From NCBI GenBank assembly GCA_964467615.1, contig CAYXRK010000168.1, positions 1 through 10,448 of the forward strand: a stretch of DNA of 10,448 bases, given 5' to 3'. How positions within the stretch are numbered: position 1 is the stretch's first letter; each line of letters opens with the position of its first letter. The notes under the pieces are model-generated. The model saw only the letters and a list, made by a program, of their open reading frames with translations, was not told the DNA's origin and made no database searches. Both the position numbers and the translations under genes were made by a program. Positions 1-6,251 of this stretch are shown piece after piece. The DNA is from CAYXRK01 sp964467615. GTDB lineage: Bacteria > Hydrogenedentota > Hydrogenedentia > Hydrogenedentales > GCA-2746185.

Positions 1-248
1 GTCGTGATGCTCTTGCGTCCCGCCCCCGCTTGCCGGATGCGTCCCGGCGGCGGGGCCACGCCGCCCTCGATTTCCTCGATACCTTTGGCAATGGCTTTGC
101 GGGACAGACCGCACGCCCGGCTAACTTCCGATACGCCGCCATGACCCAAGGCGCGGGCTTCGTTGGCGGCCAGGAGTCGTCGCGTCCGTTCATCCAAGAG
201 CGACCAGACGCCCATCAACTTTTCCTCTAGCTTGGCGCAAGTTTTCAT
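1..248 (-). CDS. ISAzo13-family transposase, N-terminal fragment (cut by window edge)
   Basis: I translated the minus strand by hand from the ATG at 248-246. The frame stays open to base 1 (82 codons). The peptide contains LDERTRRLLAANEARALGHG, then a helix-turn-helix-like stretch GGVSEVSRACGLSRKAIAKG, then PGRIRQAGAGRKS. This order (L-DER-RRL-AA-EA-ALG-GG, S-V-R--GLSR--I--G, GRIR--G-GRK) is what I know from the N-terminus of ISAzo13-type (Rhodopirellula-type) DDE transposases, which move an insertion sequence by cut-and-paste. The DDE catalytic part would lie off the window. The start is doubtful: GGAGG stands only one base before the ATG, too close for normal initiation. A second in-frame ATG at residue 12 (215-213) has GAGG eight bases upstream. 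Whether the element is intact cannot be seen. Confidence 0.82.
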   Translation of the reverse strand, partial: MKTCAKLEEKLMGVWSLLDERTRRLLAANEARALGHGGVSEVSRACGLSRKAIAKGIEEIEGGVAPPPGRIRQAGAGRKSIT

Positions 249-289
249 ACCTCCAAATCATACACGCCCTCCAGTCTAATTTGCTACCC
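1..289 (-). mobile_element. ISAzo13-like insertion sequence, left part only; outer boundary estimated
   Basis: The transposase fragment implies an insertion sequence whose transposase-start end lies between base 249 and the stop of the neighbouring reductase gene at 308. I place the end near 289 because read outward the sequence changes there to AT-rich TTATTTATTTA (290-300), unlike the GC-rich flanks, and because read inward the element would begin GGGTAGCAA. This boundary is a guess: the other inverted repeat and any target duplication are outside the window. The element appears to have landed just after the reductase gene without breaking it. Confidence 0.45.
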
Positions 290-307
290 TTATTTATTTA
301 CGAATCC

Positions 308-1162
308 TTAGATTCCCGATCCCCCCGTAACCTCGAGTACGTGTCCGTTCACGTACGAGGCCAACGGCGATGCCAAAAAGAAAATCCCCGCGGCGCCCTC
401 ATCGGGAATGCCGGAGCGCTGCATCGGAATGAACTGCGGCGCCATGTCGCGCATCCCCTGCGGAATGCCCAACGCGACTTCCTGCCCGCCGACGTTCATA
501 GTCTCGCCGCGCTCCTTGGCGTTGGTCAAGCGCGTCTCAATGAAGCCGAACGCGATCGAATTCGTGCGAATGCCGAACGGACCCCATTCCTTGGCGAGCA
601 TCTTGGTAAGACCGTTGATCCCCGCCTTGGCCGTCGAGTAGTTCGCCTGCCCGACGTTGCCGTGCAATCCCGAGGTCGACGATACGTTCACGATACAGCG
701 CGGTTCTTTGAGCCCGCCCGCGGCCAGCTCCTTCTTCGCCTGCTCGCGGTAATACTCCGTCGCCGCCCGCACAATCCGGAACGGCCCCGTCAAGTGACAC
801 GCGATGATGGCGTTCCACTGCTCGTCGGTCATTTTGTGAATCATGCCGTCCCACGTGTACCCGGCATTGTTCACGATAATGTTGATCTTCCCAAACGCAT
901 CGACCGCGCCCTTGATGAGCTTGTCGGGAAACGCCGGATCCGTCACGTCACCCGGAATGCCAATCGCCTCGTTGCCCTCGGCCTTGATCGCCTCGACCAT
1001 TGTCATGGTCGGTTCTTTGTCGCGGTCGCTCACGACGACCTTCGCGCCGTGCCGCGCGAACAACTTCGCCGCCGCCGCCCCGATACCGCGCCCGGACCCG
1101 GTAATGATCGCAACCTGGCCAGCCATGAGCTTGCCCGTCATTTGGTCAATGGTGAATCGCAT
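308..1162 (-). CDS. Short-chain dehydrogenase/reductase, FabG-like 3-oxoacyl reductase type
   Basis: The 284-residue protein is a classical SDR that should use NAD(P)H to interconvert a keto and a hydroxy group on a soluble substrate. Visible motifs are the cofactor loop TGSGRGIG (21-28), NNAG (98-101), catalytic Ser162, and Tyr175 with Lys179 in YSTAK. A PG-motif-like IAFGFIETRL (203-212) and a C-terminal GHVLEVTGG (273-281) also fit FabG-type enzymes. Two points are unusual. The Asn that normally stands in N-LTG of the catalytic tetrad is His123 (CHLTG), a change also seen in some multifunctional beta-oxidation SDRs. There is also a charged insert at about 138-154, making the protein longer than the usual 245 residues. 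Asp46 after the third strand might favour NAD(H). The ATG at 1162 is supported by AAGGAG eight bases upstream. The gene follows the partner-switching operon after 107 bases, so it may be read separately. The true substrate is unknown. Confidence 0.9.
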   Translation of the reverse strand: MRFTIDQMTGKLMAGQVAIITGSGRGIGAAAAKLFARHGAKVVVSDRDKEPTMTMVEAIKAEGNEAIGIPGDVTDPAFPDKLIKGAVDAFGKINIIVNNAGYTWDGMIHKMTDEQWNAIIACHLTGPFRIVRAATEYYREQAKKELAAGGLKEPRCIVNVSSTSGLHGNVGQANYSTAKAGINGLTKMLAKEWGPFGIRTNSIAFGFIETRLTNAKERGETMNVGGQEVALGIPQGMRDMAPQFIPMQRSGIPDEGAAGIFFLASPLASYVNGHVLEVTGGSGI

Positions 1163-1199
1163 ACCTCAATCTCCTTCGCATAGGTGGGGAAAGTCAGAA

Positions 1200-1228
1200 A
1201 TCATACCGGAATCCGAGCAAATCGCGAA
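1200..1228 (-). promoter_or_regulatory. Weak candidate promoter for the reductase gene
   Basis: In the 107-base gap upstream of the reductase, the minus strand carries TATGAT (1205-1200), a good -10, preceded after 17 bases by TTCGCG (1228-1223), a poor -35. Transcription would begin near 1193, leaving a leader of about 30 bases that contains the AAGGAG ribosome site. With only three matches in the -35 this could be chance. The rest of the gap shows no hairpin with a T-run, so read-through from the phosphatase gene is also possible. Confidence 0.25.
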
Positions 1229-1269
1229 ACACGCTTTGACGTAAAAGTAACACCGGACCGCGCGCCGGG

Positions 1270-3219
1270 TTACGCCGCCTGTTCCTCGGCCACCGACGTA
1301 AATCGAAATGCCACCAGCGTCATGTCATCAAACGGTTCGCGGCCGCTCATGTGGAGTTCCGCGTCCTCGCGCACTGACATGACGACCTCGCCGATCGGCT
1401 TGTGACCAGACGCAATGAACGCGGCTTGCAACCGTTCGTCGCCATACATCTCGCTCTCGTTATTTTGCGCGTCCGTAAAACCATCGCTGTACACGAGTAT
1501 GGTGTCGCCCGGCTTCAACGTAACCTCGATCTGCGAGAACTCCGCGTCCTCGACAATGCCCAGCGGATACCCCGGCCCCGCGGCGACAACTTCTTGGCCC
1601 CGAGCGGACCGTGCATTCGCGATCATCGGCGGCGGATGTCCGGCAAGCGATATCTTGAGCGTGCCCTTGCGTGGATCGATCAACATCAGGCACAGCGTCA
1701 CGAACATGTGCGTGCGTTCGATCCGTTTGTGGAACGCGATGTTCGTCCGATACAAGAGATCGCTCGGCTCGGAAAGTTCCCCGGCGAGCGTCCGCAAGAT
1801 TCCCGAAAGCTGCGTGATCAACAGCGCCGCCGAGATCCCTTTTCCGGCCGCGTCGCCCAACGCCACGATCACCCGCCCGTCGTCGAGTTTGAGAAAATCG
1901 TAGAAGTCGCCCCCGACCTCGCGGCTGGGCCGGCTCCAGCCCAGCATCTCCAATCCATCCACTTCCGGCGGCGCTTGGGGCAACAACGCCTGCTGAATGT
2001 CCGCCGCGATCCGAAACTCGCTCTCGAGCCGCTCGCGGCGTGACGTCTCCTGCTCGAGCTCGTGCATGTACTCCTGCAACGAAATCGCCATCGTATTAAA
2101 TGCCTGCGCCAGGCCCTGAAATTCGTCTTTCCGCTTCACGTACATCCGGTAGTTCAGATTGCCCTTGCCGAATTCCGCCGCGCCCCGCGAAAGCGCCACG
2201 ATGGGCTTCGCCATGCCGCCGCTAAATACCACGCCAACAAGCACGCCGAAAACGATCAACCCGAGCCCCACCAGCGCCACCACCCCGGCCTGCCTCAATA
2301 TGTGGATGCCCTTCTCGACCACTCGGTGCTCGATGAACAACGCGTACGCAGTACCGTCGACCGCGTCGATCCGCGTGATGACGCCGATCTCAAATCCTAT
2401 TTGCTGGTACTCCGGCCCGCTTCGACCGGTCTGTAGGAAACTCTGGCACTTCCGAACGATGGCGTCCTCGATCTTCGGCGGTTCGGTCGTCGATCGCGAT
2501 ACGGATGCAATGATGTCGCCGCTTTGGCTCACCACCGCCAAGCGATTGAACTCCGAGCGCGGCATAAACCGCTCGACGAACCCCTGAATCTGGAAATCCG
2601 CCACCGCCACCTCGACCAAAAATTCGCTCAGGCCCACTTGGATGATCCGCGGCTTGTCCGCGCCGGTCACGCCGACGTACTTGTATTTCTGCCCGTCGAG
2701 CGCGCGTTCGCGAAGCGGCTGCACAATCGGCTTTGCGCCGGGTTCGAGCAACTTGCGAAACTCCCCCGCTTGGCTCGAATCGTCCACAGCGGTCCCAAAA
2801 TCGAACGCGCGATCGCTCGTCGTGATATACGCTTTGCCCGTCTCGTCGGTGATCCAAAACTCCGTCACCAGGGGAAAGCCGTACAGGTCCGCCGAACGCT
2901 GTTTCACGCGGAGCAGCGCGTCCCGGATTTCGTCCGGACCCGACGGCCCCGGCTTCTCGGCGAGCGCAACCAACTCGGAAATCAGGAGGCCCTGCACAAC
3001 GATTGCGCCGTCCAGCCGATCCATCACCTGCTTGGGCAACGCGACGCCGTACGCGATGTTCTCGTTCGTCAATTGGTGGAGAATTTCGGCCGAATGAAAA
3101 TACTGCTCGTTCAGGTTCCAGGCGAGGATGCCCACCACCACAATTGTCATCGCCGTGACTGAAAGAAAAACAAGCGCGCTGACCATCAAGGTCAGGCGCG
3201 TTCGGAAGCGCAGCGCCAT
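1270..3219 (-). CDS. Membrane sensor PP2C phosphatase (CACHE-like sensor, HAMP, SpoIIE), RsbU-like
   Basis: The 649-residue protein should dephosphorylate the phosphoserine of a STAS anti-anti-sigma protein in response to an extracytoplasmic signal. Order of parts: transmembrane helix about 12-34; an outside domain about 35-308 with two lobes resembling a double CACHE sensor (FWITDETGKAYITTS at 121-135 and VVSQSGDIIAS at 229-239); second transmembrane helix about 309-333; HAMP linker about 334-388 with the typical KRKDEFQGLAQAFN; a short coiled coil about 383-405; and a SpoIIE/PP2C catalytic domain about 405-640. Metal-binding motifs are present: VGGDFYD (Asp438), GDAAGKG (Asp456), YSDG (Asp579) and DDMTL (Asp631/632). 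The domain therefore looks active. The start ATG shares its A with the TAA of the STAS gene upstream (TAATG), with GGGGA five bases before it, so the two are probably translationally coupled. The ligand cannot be told; CACHE domains usually bind small molecules, and that assignment is by appearance only. Confidence 0.92.
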   Translation of the reverse strand: MALRFRTRLTLMVSALVFLSVTAMTIVVVGILAWNLNEQYFHSAEILHQLTNENIAYGVALPKQVMDRLDGAIVVQGLLISELVALAEKPGPSGPDEIRDALLRVKQRSADLYGFPLVTEFWITDETGKAYITTSDRAFDFGTAVDDSSQAGEFRKLLEPGAKPIVQPLRERALDGQKYKYVGVTGADKPRIIQVGLSEFLVEVAVADFQIQGFVERFMPRSEFNRLAVVSQSGDIIASVSRSTTEPPKIEDAIVRKCQSFLQTGRSGPEYQQIGFEIGVITRIDAVDGTAYALFIEHRVVEKGIHILRQAGVVALVGLGLIVFGVLVGVVFSGGMAKPIVALSRGAAEFGKGNLNYRMYVKRKDEFQGLAQAFNTMAISLQEYMHELEQETSRRERLESEFRIAADIQQALLPQAPPEVDGLEMLGWSRPSREVGGDFYDFLKLDDGRVIVALGDAAGKGISAALLITQLSGILRTLAGELSEPSDLLYRTNIAFHKRIERTHMFVTLCLMLIDPRKGTLKISLAGHPPPMIANARSARGQEVVAAGPGYPLGIVEDAEFSQIEVTLKPGDTILVYSDGFTDAQNNESEMYGDERLQAAFIASGHKPIGEVVMSVREDAELHMSGREPFDDMTLVAFRFTSVAEEQAA

Positions 3220-3644
3220 TAGTTCCCCGCGCTATGGCCTGCCCACGACTTCTCTTCCTGGGCGATCTCCAGCGCCCGGACAAAGCGCTTCAGGGCCAAA
3301 TCGGCCGTCTCGTCTTCATGGATGACGAAGAGCTTCTCGAGGTTCGTGATTTGGAATACCTTGCGAATGTCCTTGGACAGGCCGCACAGCCGCACGCTGC
3401 CCGCGGTCGTCCGCAGGGCCTCGTTGATGCGAAGGAGTTCCGTCAACGCGGCGCTCGACATGTAATCCACGTGCTCAAAGTTGAGGAGGAGTTGCAGGCC
3501 CGGTTTGTCCTTGATGAATTCCAGGACCTCATTGCCGAACTCCGTGACGTTCATCGCGTCCAACATATTGGACTCGCTGATTGTCCCCACGGTTACGCGC
3601 CGGTGGGAATCAAACGTAAGTTGCGGTGCTCGGTTCGGGGCCAT
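3219..3644 (-). CDS. STAS-domain anti-anti-sigma factor, RsbV/SpoIIAA-like
   Basis: This 141-residue protein is the switch partner between the upstream kinase and the downstream phosphatase. It carries LQLLLNFEHVDYMSSAALTE (50-69 in this numbering), the STAS strand-helix that normally reads D-SSAGL and holds the phosphorylated serine, here most likely Ser64 (or Ser63). SpoIIAA-like proteins bind the anti-sigma kinase when unphosphorylated and let go when phosphorylated. I chose the ATG at 3644. It lies 20 bases after the kinase stop and begins just before the first STAS strand. An ATG at 3704 would add 20 basic residues and overlap the kinase gene by 40 bases. No strong ribosome site precedes 3644, only a purine-rich AGAAAGAAAA. 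The tail after about residue 125 (ALEIAQEEKSWAGHSAGN) extends beyond the normal domain. The stop overlaps the phosphatase start by one base. Confidence 0.9.
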   Translation of the reverse strand: MAPNRAPQLTFDSHRRVTVGTISESNMLDAMNVTEFGNEVLEFIKDKPGLQLLLNFEHVDYMSSAALTELLRINEALRTTAGSVRLCGLSKDIRKVFQITNLEKLFVIHEDETADLALKRFVRALEIAQEEKSWAGHSAGN

Positions 3645-3664
3645 GCGTTTTCTTTCTATACGGA

Positions 3665-4117
3665 CTATTTGAACGTATCGCGGCTGAAGGTCATCTCGAG
3701 GCACTTTTCGTTCCGGTCATACGCGACCGAACCCATGTAATGCTTGATTAAGCAAACCCCCCTGCCACCGAGTTGGTTGCAATCGGGCATGTCAATCCCC
3801 TCCGGATCAAACCCGCCCCCCTGGTCCCACACACGGATTCGGCACTTGTCATTCATATCCGCGACTTCTATGCGTACGTCTTTCTCCGGACGGTTCTGGT
3901 TCCCGTGCTGCACCGCGTTCACGAGCGCTTCTTCGATGCACAAACGAATCCCAAAACTGTCCTCATAGCTACACCAATCGCGCTCCACCAGCGCGTCAAG
4001 CGCGCCGGTGAGCGCCCGCATCAGATTCTCAACCGTACTCGAAAACTTGTTGGTATAGAGGACATTGCCCACGTGCGGGCACACTCCAGCCCAGTCTCTG
4101 CAAATTAATAATAACAT
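3665..4117 (-). CDS. Anti-sigma serine kinase, HATPase_c_2 type, RsbW/SpoIIAB-like
   Basis: The 150-residue frame is a single GHKL ATPase domain. The N box is LCIEEALVNAVQHGNQ (59-74, with Glu63 and Asn67), the G1 box is DQGGGFDP (98-105) and the G2 box is GGRGVCLIKHYMG (117-129). Proteins of this size and layout bind a sigma factor or other target and phosphorylate the STAS partner, as RsbW and SpoIIAB do. It is the first gene of the module, 20 bases ahead of the STAS gene, and there is no sigma factor gene beside it. The ATG at 4117 is the only ATG near the N-terminus. However, residues 1-8 are encoded by AT-rich DNA that includes a good -10 for this gene, and no clear ribosome site precedes 4117. 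GTG codons at 4084 or 4072 may be the true start; the latter gives 135 residues, beginning just before the first strand VLYTNKFSST. Confidence 0.88.
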   Translation of the reverse strand: MLLLICRDWAGVCPHVGNVLYTNKFSSTVENLMRALTGALDALVERDWCSYEDSFGIRLCIEEALVNAVQHGNQNRPEKDVRIEVADMNDKCRIRVWDQGGGFDPEGIDMPDCNQLGGRGVCLIKHYMGSVAYDRNEKCLEMTFSRDTFK

Positions 4118-4136
4118 ATGACTCGATTTCCGACAA
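4108..4136 (-). promoter_or_regulatory. Candidate sigma70-type promoter for the partner-switching operon
   Basis: On the minus strand TTGTCG (4136-4131; four of six consensus bases) and TATTAT (4113-4108; five of six) are separated by exactly 17 bases. Transcription would begin near 4101, downstream of the ATG at 4117, which argues for a later start of the kinase gene. The -35 lies entirely inside the 22-bp palindrome, so a protein bound there would block this promoter. Confidence 0.5.
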
Positions 4137-4147
4137 TTGTCGGAAAT
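4126..4147. promoter_or_regulatory. 22-bp perfect palindrome, probable operator in the divergent kinase/coaE promoter region
   Basis: Bases 4126-4147 read the same on both strands. The half-site is ATTTCCGACAA, and the symmetry centre lies between 4136 and 4137 in AATT. All 11 base pairs match; symmetry ends at the next pair (g4125/g4148). With no spacer this is a poor RNA hairpin and has no T-run, so a binding site for a dimeric DNA-binding protein is more likely than a terminator. It covers the -35 of the minus-strand promoter and lies about 75 bases before the coaE start. A partial half-site, GTTCCGAA, follows at 4161-4168. I do not recognise the regulator. Confidence 0.65.
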
Positions 4148-4220
4148 GAACCATCGGTCGGTTCCGAATACTCAGTTCGATACCCGTGCTACTCTAAATC
4201 GCTACAGAGGAACTCATAAA

Positions 4221-4808
4221 GTGAAGGTTTACGCATTAACCGGCGGCATCGCCGCTGGCAAATCCGAGGCCGCCCGCCGATTCGAGGCCTGGGGTATTCC
4301 CGTAATCGACGCCGACCGCGTCGCACACGAAATCATCGCGCCAGACGGCGCGGCGGAGGCCGCGGTGATCGAAGCGTTCGGACCGTCGGTCCTCGCGGAT
4401 GGAAAAATTGATCGCGAGAAACTCGGCGCTCTCGTGTTTGGCAATCATGCACGTCTCGACACGCTAAACGAAATCGTCCACCCGGAGGTCCGCGCCGAAA
4501 TCGGACGCCGGCTCGCCGCGCTTCTGGAAAAAGGTACGCGCGCCTCTATCGTCGACGCCGCCCTCCACGCGGAAAACGGCGAAATGCCTCTAGGAATGGA
4601 AGGGCTCATCCTCGTATTGTCTCCCAATGACCTGCGCATCGAGCGAATGATGCAACTTCGCGGCATGACCCGCGAAGACGCGGAACTCCGTATTCGCTCG
4701 CAACGCGACCCCGCCGAAAAGGCGCGGCTGGCGCGTTGGATCCTCCAAAACACCGGAAGCATCGAAGACTTGCACACCCAGGTGGATCGGGTCGCCTCGG
4801 AGCTATGA
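4221..4808 (+). CDS. coaE: Dephospho-CoA kinase
   Basis: CoaE performs the last step of coenzyme A synthesis, using ATP to phosphorylate the 3'-hydroxyl of the ribose of dephospho-CoA in the cytoplasm. The 195-residue protein has the usual family length. Residues 4-15 hold the Walker A loop YALTGGIAAGKS; IDADRVAHEI (29-38) supplies the substrate-binding aspartates; then come a DGKIDREKLG segment, LNEIVHPEVR, and the lid region RIERMMQLRGMTREDAELRI. The C-terminal WILQNTGSIEDLHTQVD matches the typical CoaE ending. I chose GTG at 4221, preceded by AGAGGA nine bases upstream, because it stands three codons before the first strand. The frame stays open back to a TTG at 4137, but those 28 codons do not resemble the family and run into the palindrome. 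Part of the usual nucleotide-binding middle reads IVDAALHAENGEMPL, slightly divergent. galK follows 16 bases downstream. Confidence 0.93.
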   Translation: MKVYALTGGIAAGKSEAARRFEAWGIPVIDADRVAHEIIAPDGAAEAAVIEAFGPSVLADGKIDREKLGALVFGNHARLDTLNEIVHPEVRAEIGRRLAALLEKGTRASIVDAALHAENGEMPLGMEGLILVLSPNDLRIERMMQLRGMTREDAELRIRSQRDPAEKARLARWILQNTGSIEDLHTQVDRVASEL

Positions 4809-4824
4809 CCCGAAGCATTGCTCG

Positions 4825-6162
4825 ATGATCTCCGAGCGAGCCAATCTCGCACGCGCGCTGTTCGCCGAGGCGTATCCCGGTTCTTCCGCTCCGAAAGTCT
4901 TCCGCGCTCCAGGCCGCGTCAACCTCATCGGCGAGCACACGGATTACAACGGACTCTCCGTTCTGCCCATGACCATCGATCGCGCCGTGTACCTAGCGTG
5001 CGCACCGCGTACGGATTTACGCCTGCGGTTTGCCAGCGCGAACGCCGAATTCGGACCCCGCGAATACGACCTGAAAGCGCTCCCGTCCGCCTCGACAGTG
5101 CAGGATTGGACGCGCTACCTCATCGCGGTGATTGAACAACTCGGATCCAGCGGACGCCAGGTAGGCGCGGACCTCCTGGTTCTCAGCGACCTCCCGCCCG
5201 AGGGAGGACTGTCCTCCTCGTCGACGCTGACCGTAGCGATGGGCCTCGCCTGGCTACATATCCAAGGCCGCAGCCCGGGAAACCGCATCGCTTTCGCCGA
5301 AGCGCTCACCCTCGCCGAGCGCCGCACAGGGACCGAGAGTGGGGGAATGGATCAGGCCGCGTGTCTCCTCGGCGGCGAGTCGCACGCGGTCAAGATCGAC
5401 TTTTTCCCGCTGCGCGTGGAAAGCGTCCCGTTGTTCAAAAAGAGCTCGTTCGTCCTCTGTGACTCTCTGGTTCGCGCGAACAAAGGGGGCGAAGCGAAGG
5501 CGCCCTACAACCGAGGCCCTCGACTGGGTCGGGTCATGGCCGCGATGCTCGAAGCGCAGTTACGCGTCGAGCGAAACGACCCTGTTCGAGTCGAGCGCCT
5601 AGGCGATTTGTACACGGGAGATATCGCGTTCAATCACGACGAAGTCGAATTGCTTTTCGACAAGGTCTTCGGGAAAACCGACTGGACACGGACGTCCGTT
5701 TCCACGTTCCATTCCGAATCCACCGGTACCGATACTCTCGATGCCCTATCAGACCTATCGGGTTTATCAGACCTATCCGGACCCTTCCCCCTGGCCGCCA
5801 TGGCGCGGCACCAACGGACCGAACACAAGCGTGTCGAAATGGCCCGCAACGCCGCGCTGGCCAACGATACCGAAACCTTCGGGGCCTTGATGAACGCCTC
5901 GCACGAAAGCTGCGCGCGCGACTACAACGTAAGTTGCCCCGAACTCGACGAACTCGTCGTATGCGCTCGAAACGCCGGGGCCCTCGGCGCTCGCCTCACC
6001 GGCGCAGGATTCGGCGGCTACACCGTCAACCTTGTCCACAATGACGACATCGAGTCCTTCGCCGATAAAGTCCGCACGGCCTACTACGCACACCGGCCGC
6101 CTTCCACTGCCGATCCCACCTTCGTCGCGAAACCGTCACCGGCCGCGGGAGAAGTGCACTAA
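4825..6162 (+). CDS. galK: Galactokinase-family GHMP sugar kinase
   Basis: The 445-residue protein should phosphorylate a sugar, most likely galactose at C1 (first step of the Leloir pathway), in the cytoplasm. It has the galactokinase signature GRVNLIGEHTDYNG (30-43, with Arg31 and Glu37), the GHMP ATP-binding motif LPPEGGLSSSST (123-134), GTESGGMDQAACLLG (169-183) with the probable catalytic base Asp176, the third motif GARLTGAGFGG (388-398) and the family ending TFVAKPSPAAGE. It is some 55-60 residues longer than the usual 385. Much of the extra lies at about 285-322, where an 18-base tandem repeat encodes LSDLSG twice. The ATG at 4825 is the first in-frame start after coaE; no clear ribosome site precedes it, so translation may depend on coupling to coaE 16 bases upstream. 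No other galactose gene is in view, so a related substrate such as N-acetylgalactosamine cannot be excluded. Confidence 0.9.
   Translation: MISERANLARALFAEAYPGSSAPKVFRAPGRVNLIGEHTDYNGLSVLPMTIDRAVYLACAPRTDLRLRFASANAEFGPREYDLKALPSASTVQDWTRYLIAVIEQLGSSGRQVGADLLVLSDLPPEGGLSSSSTLTVAMGLAWLHIQGRSPGNRIAFAEALTLAERRTGTESGGMDQAACLLGGESHAVKIDFFPLRVESVPLFKKSSFVLCDSLVRANKGGEAKAPYNRGPRLGRVMAAMLEAQLRVERNDPVRVERLGDLYTGDIAFNHDEVELLFDKVFGKTDWTRTSVSTFHSESTGTDTLDALSDLSGLSDLSGPFPLAAMARHQRTEHKRVEMARNAALANDTETFGALMNASHESCARDYNVSCPELDELVVCARNAGALGARLTGAGFGGYTVNLVHNDDIESFADKVRTAYYAHRPPSTADPTFVAKPSPAAGEVH
5747..5782 (+). repeat. 18-bp tandem repeat (two copies) inside galK
   Basis: Two adjacent 18-base units, 5747-5764 and 5765-5782, both begin TATCAGACCTAT and differ at two positions near the end. 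Each unit is itself two degenerate 9-base units (TATCAGACC, TATCGGGTT or TATCCGGAC). Because 18 is divisible by three, the repeat stays in frame and adds LSDLSG twice to the protein, in a region where bacterial galactokinases are normally shorter. Confidence 0.8.
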
Positions 6163-6177
6163 AGCCAAAGGGGAGGG

Positions 6178-6225
6178 CGAGGCTCCCGCCGAGCCGCGGT
6201 TACCCCGAAAACGCGGAATCCCGCG
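6178..6225. repeat. Two GC-rich hairpins in the galK-csoR spacer; possible dispersed repeat
   Basis: The spacer from 6163 to 6295 has no gene. Its first half holds GGCTC-CCGCC-GAGCC (6181-6195), whose stem extends past one mismatch to CG/CG at 6178-6198, and CGCGG-AATC-CCGCG (6212-6225). Neither is followed by a T-run, so they are not standard intrinsic terminators, although they could slow transcription or protect the galK 3' end. The stretch GGAGGGCGAGGCTCCCGCC around 6172-6190 looks like the short dispersed elements common in planctomycete-like genomes. That resemblance is from memory and untested. Confidence 0.5.
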
Positions 6226-6251
6226 CACGTCCTCCTTGATCCCTAGCCTGA

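Noticed and set aside
281..1183. Plus-strand 300-codon open frame
   Set aside because: It is antisense to the SDR gene, whose motifs and ribosome site are clear; its translation is Arg/His-rich without any recognisable domain.
1402..2043. Plus-strand 213-codon open frame, and overlapping frames to about 3160
   Set aside because: Antisense shadows of the phosphatase gene, with Arg/Pro/His-rich low-complexity translation and no domain signal.
2390..3283. Minus-strand 297-codon frame shifted relative to the phosphatase
   Set aside because: It overlaps the phosphatase N-terminal half in another frame and gives Arg/Gly-rich sequence; the phosphatase frame carries all expected motifs.
4137..4220. 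N-terminal extension of coaE to a TTG at 4137
   Set aside because: The extra 28 residues do not match the CoaE family, have no ribosome site and would begin inside the palindrome; GTG 4221 has a good site and correct family length.
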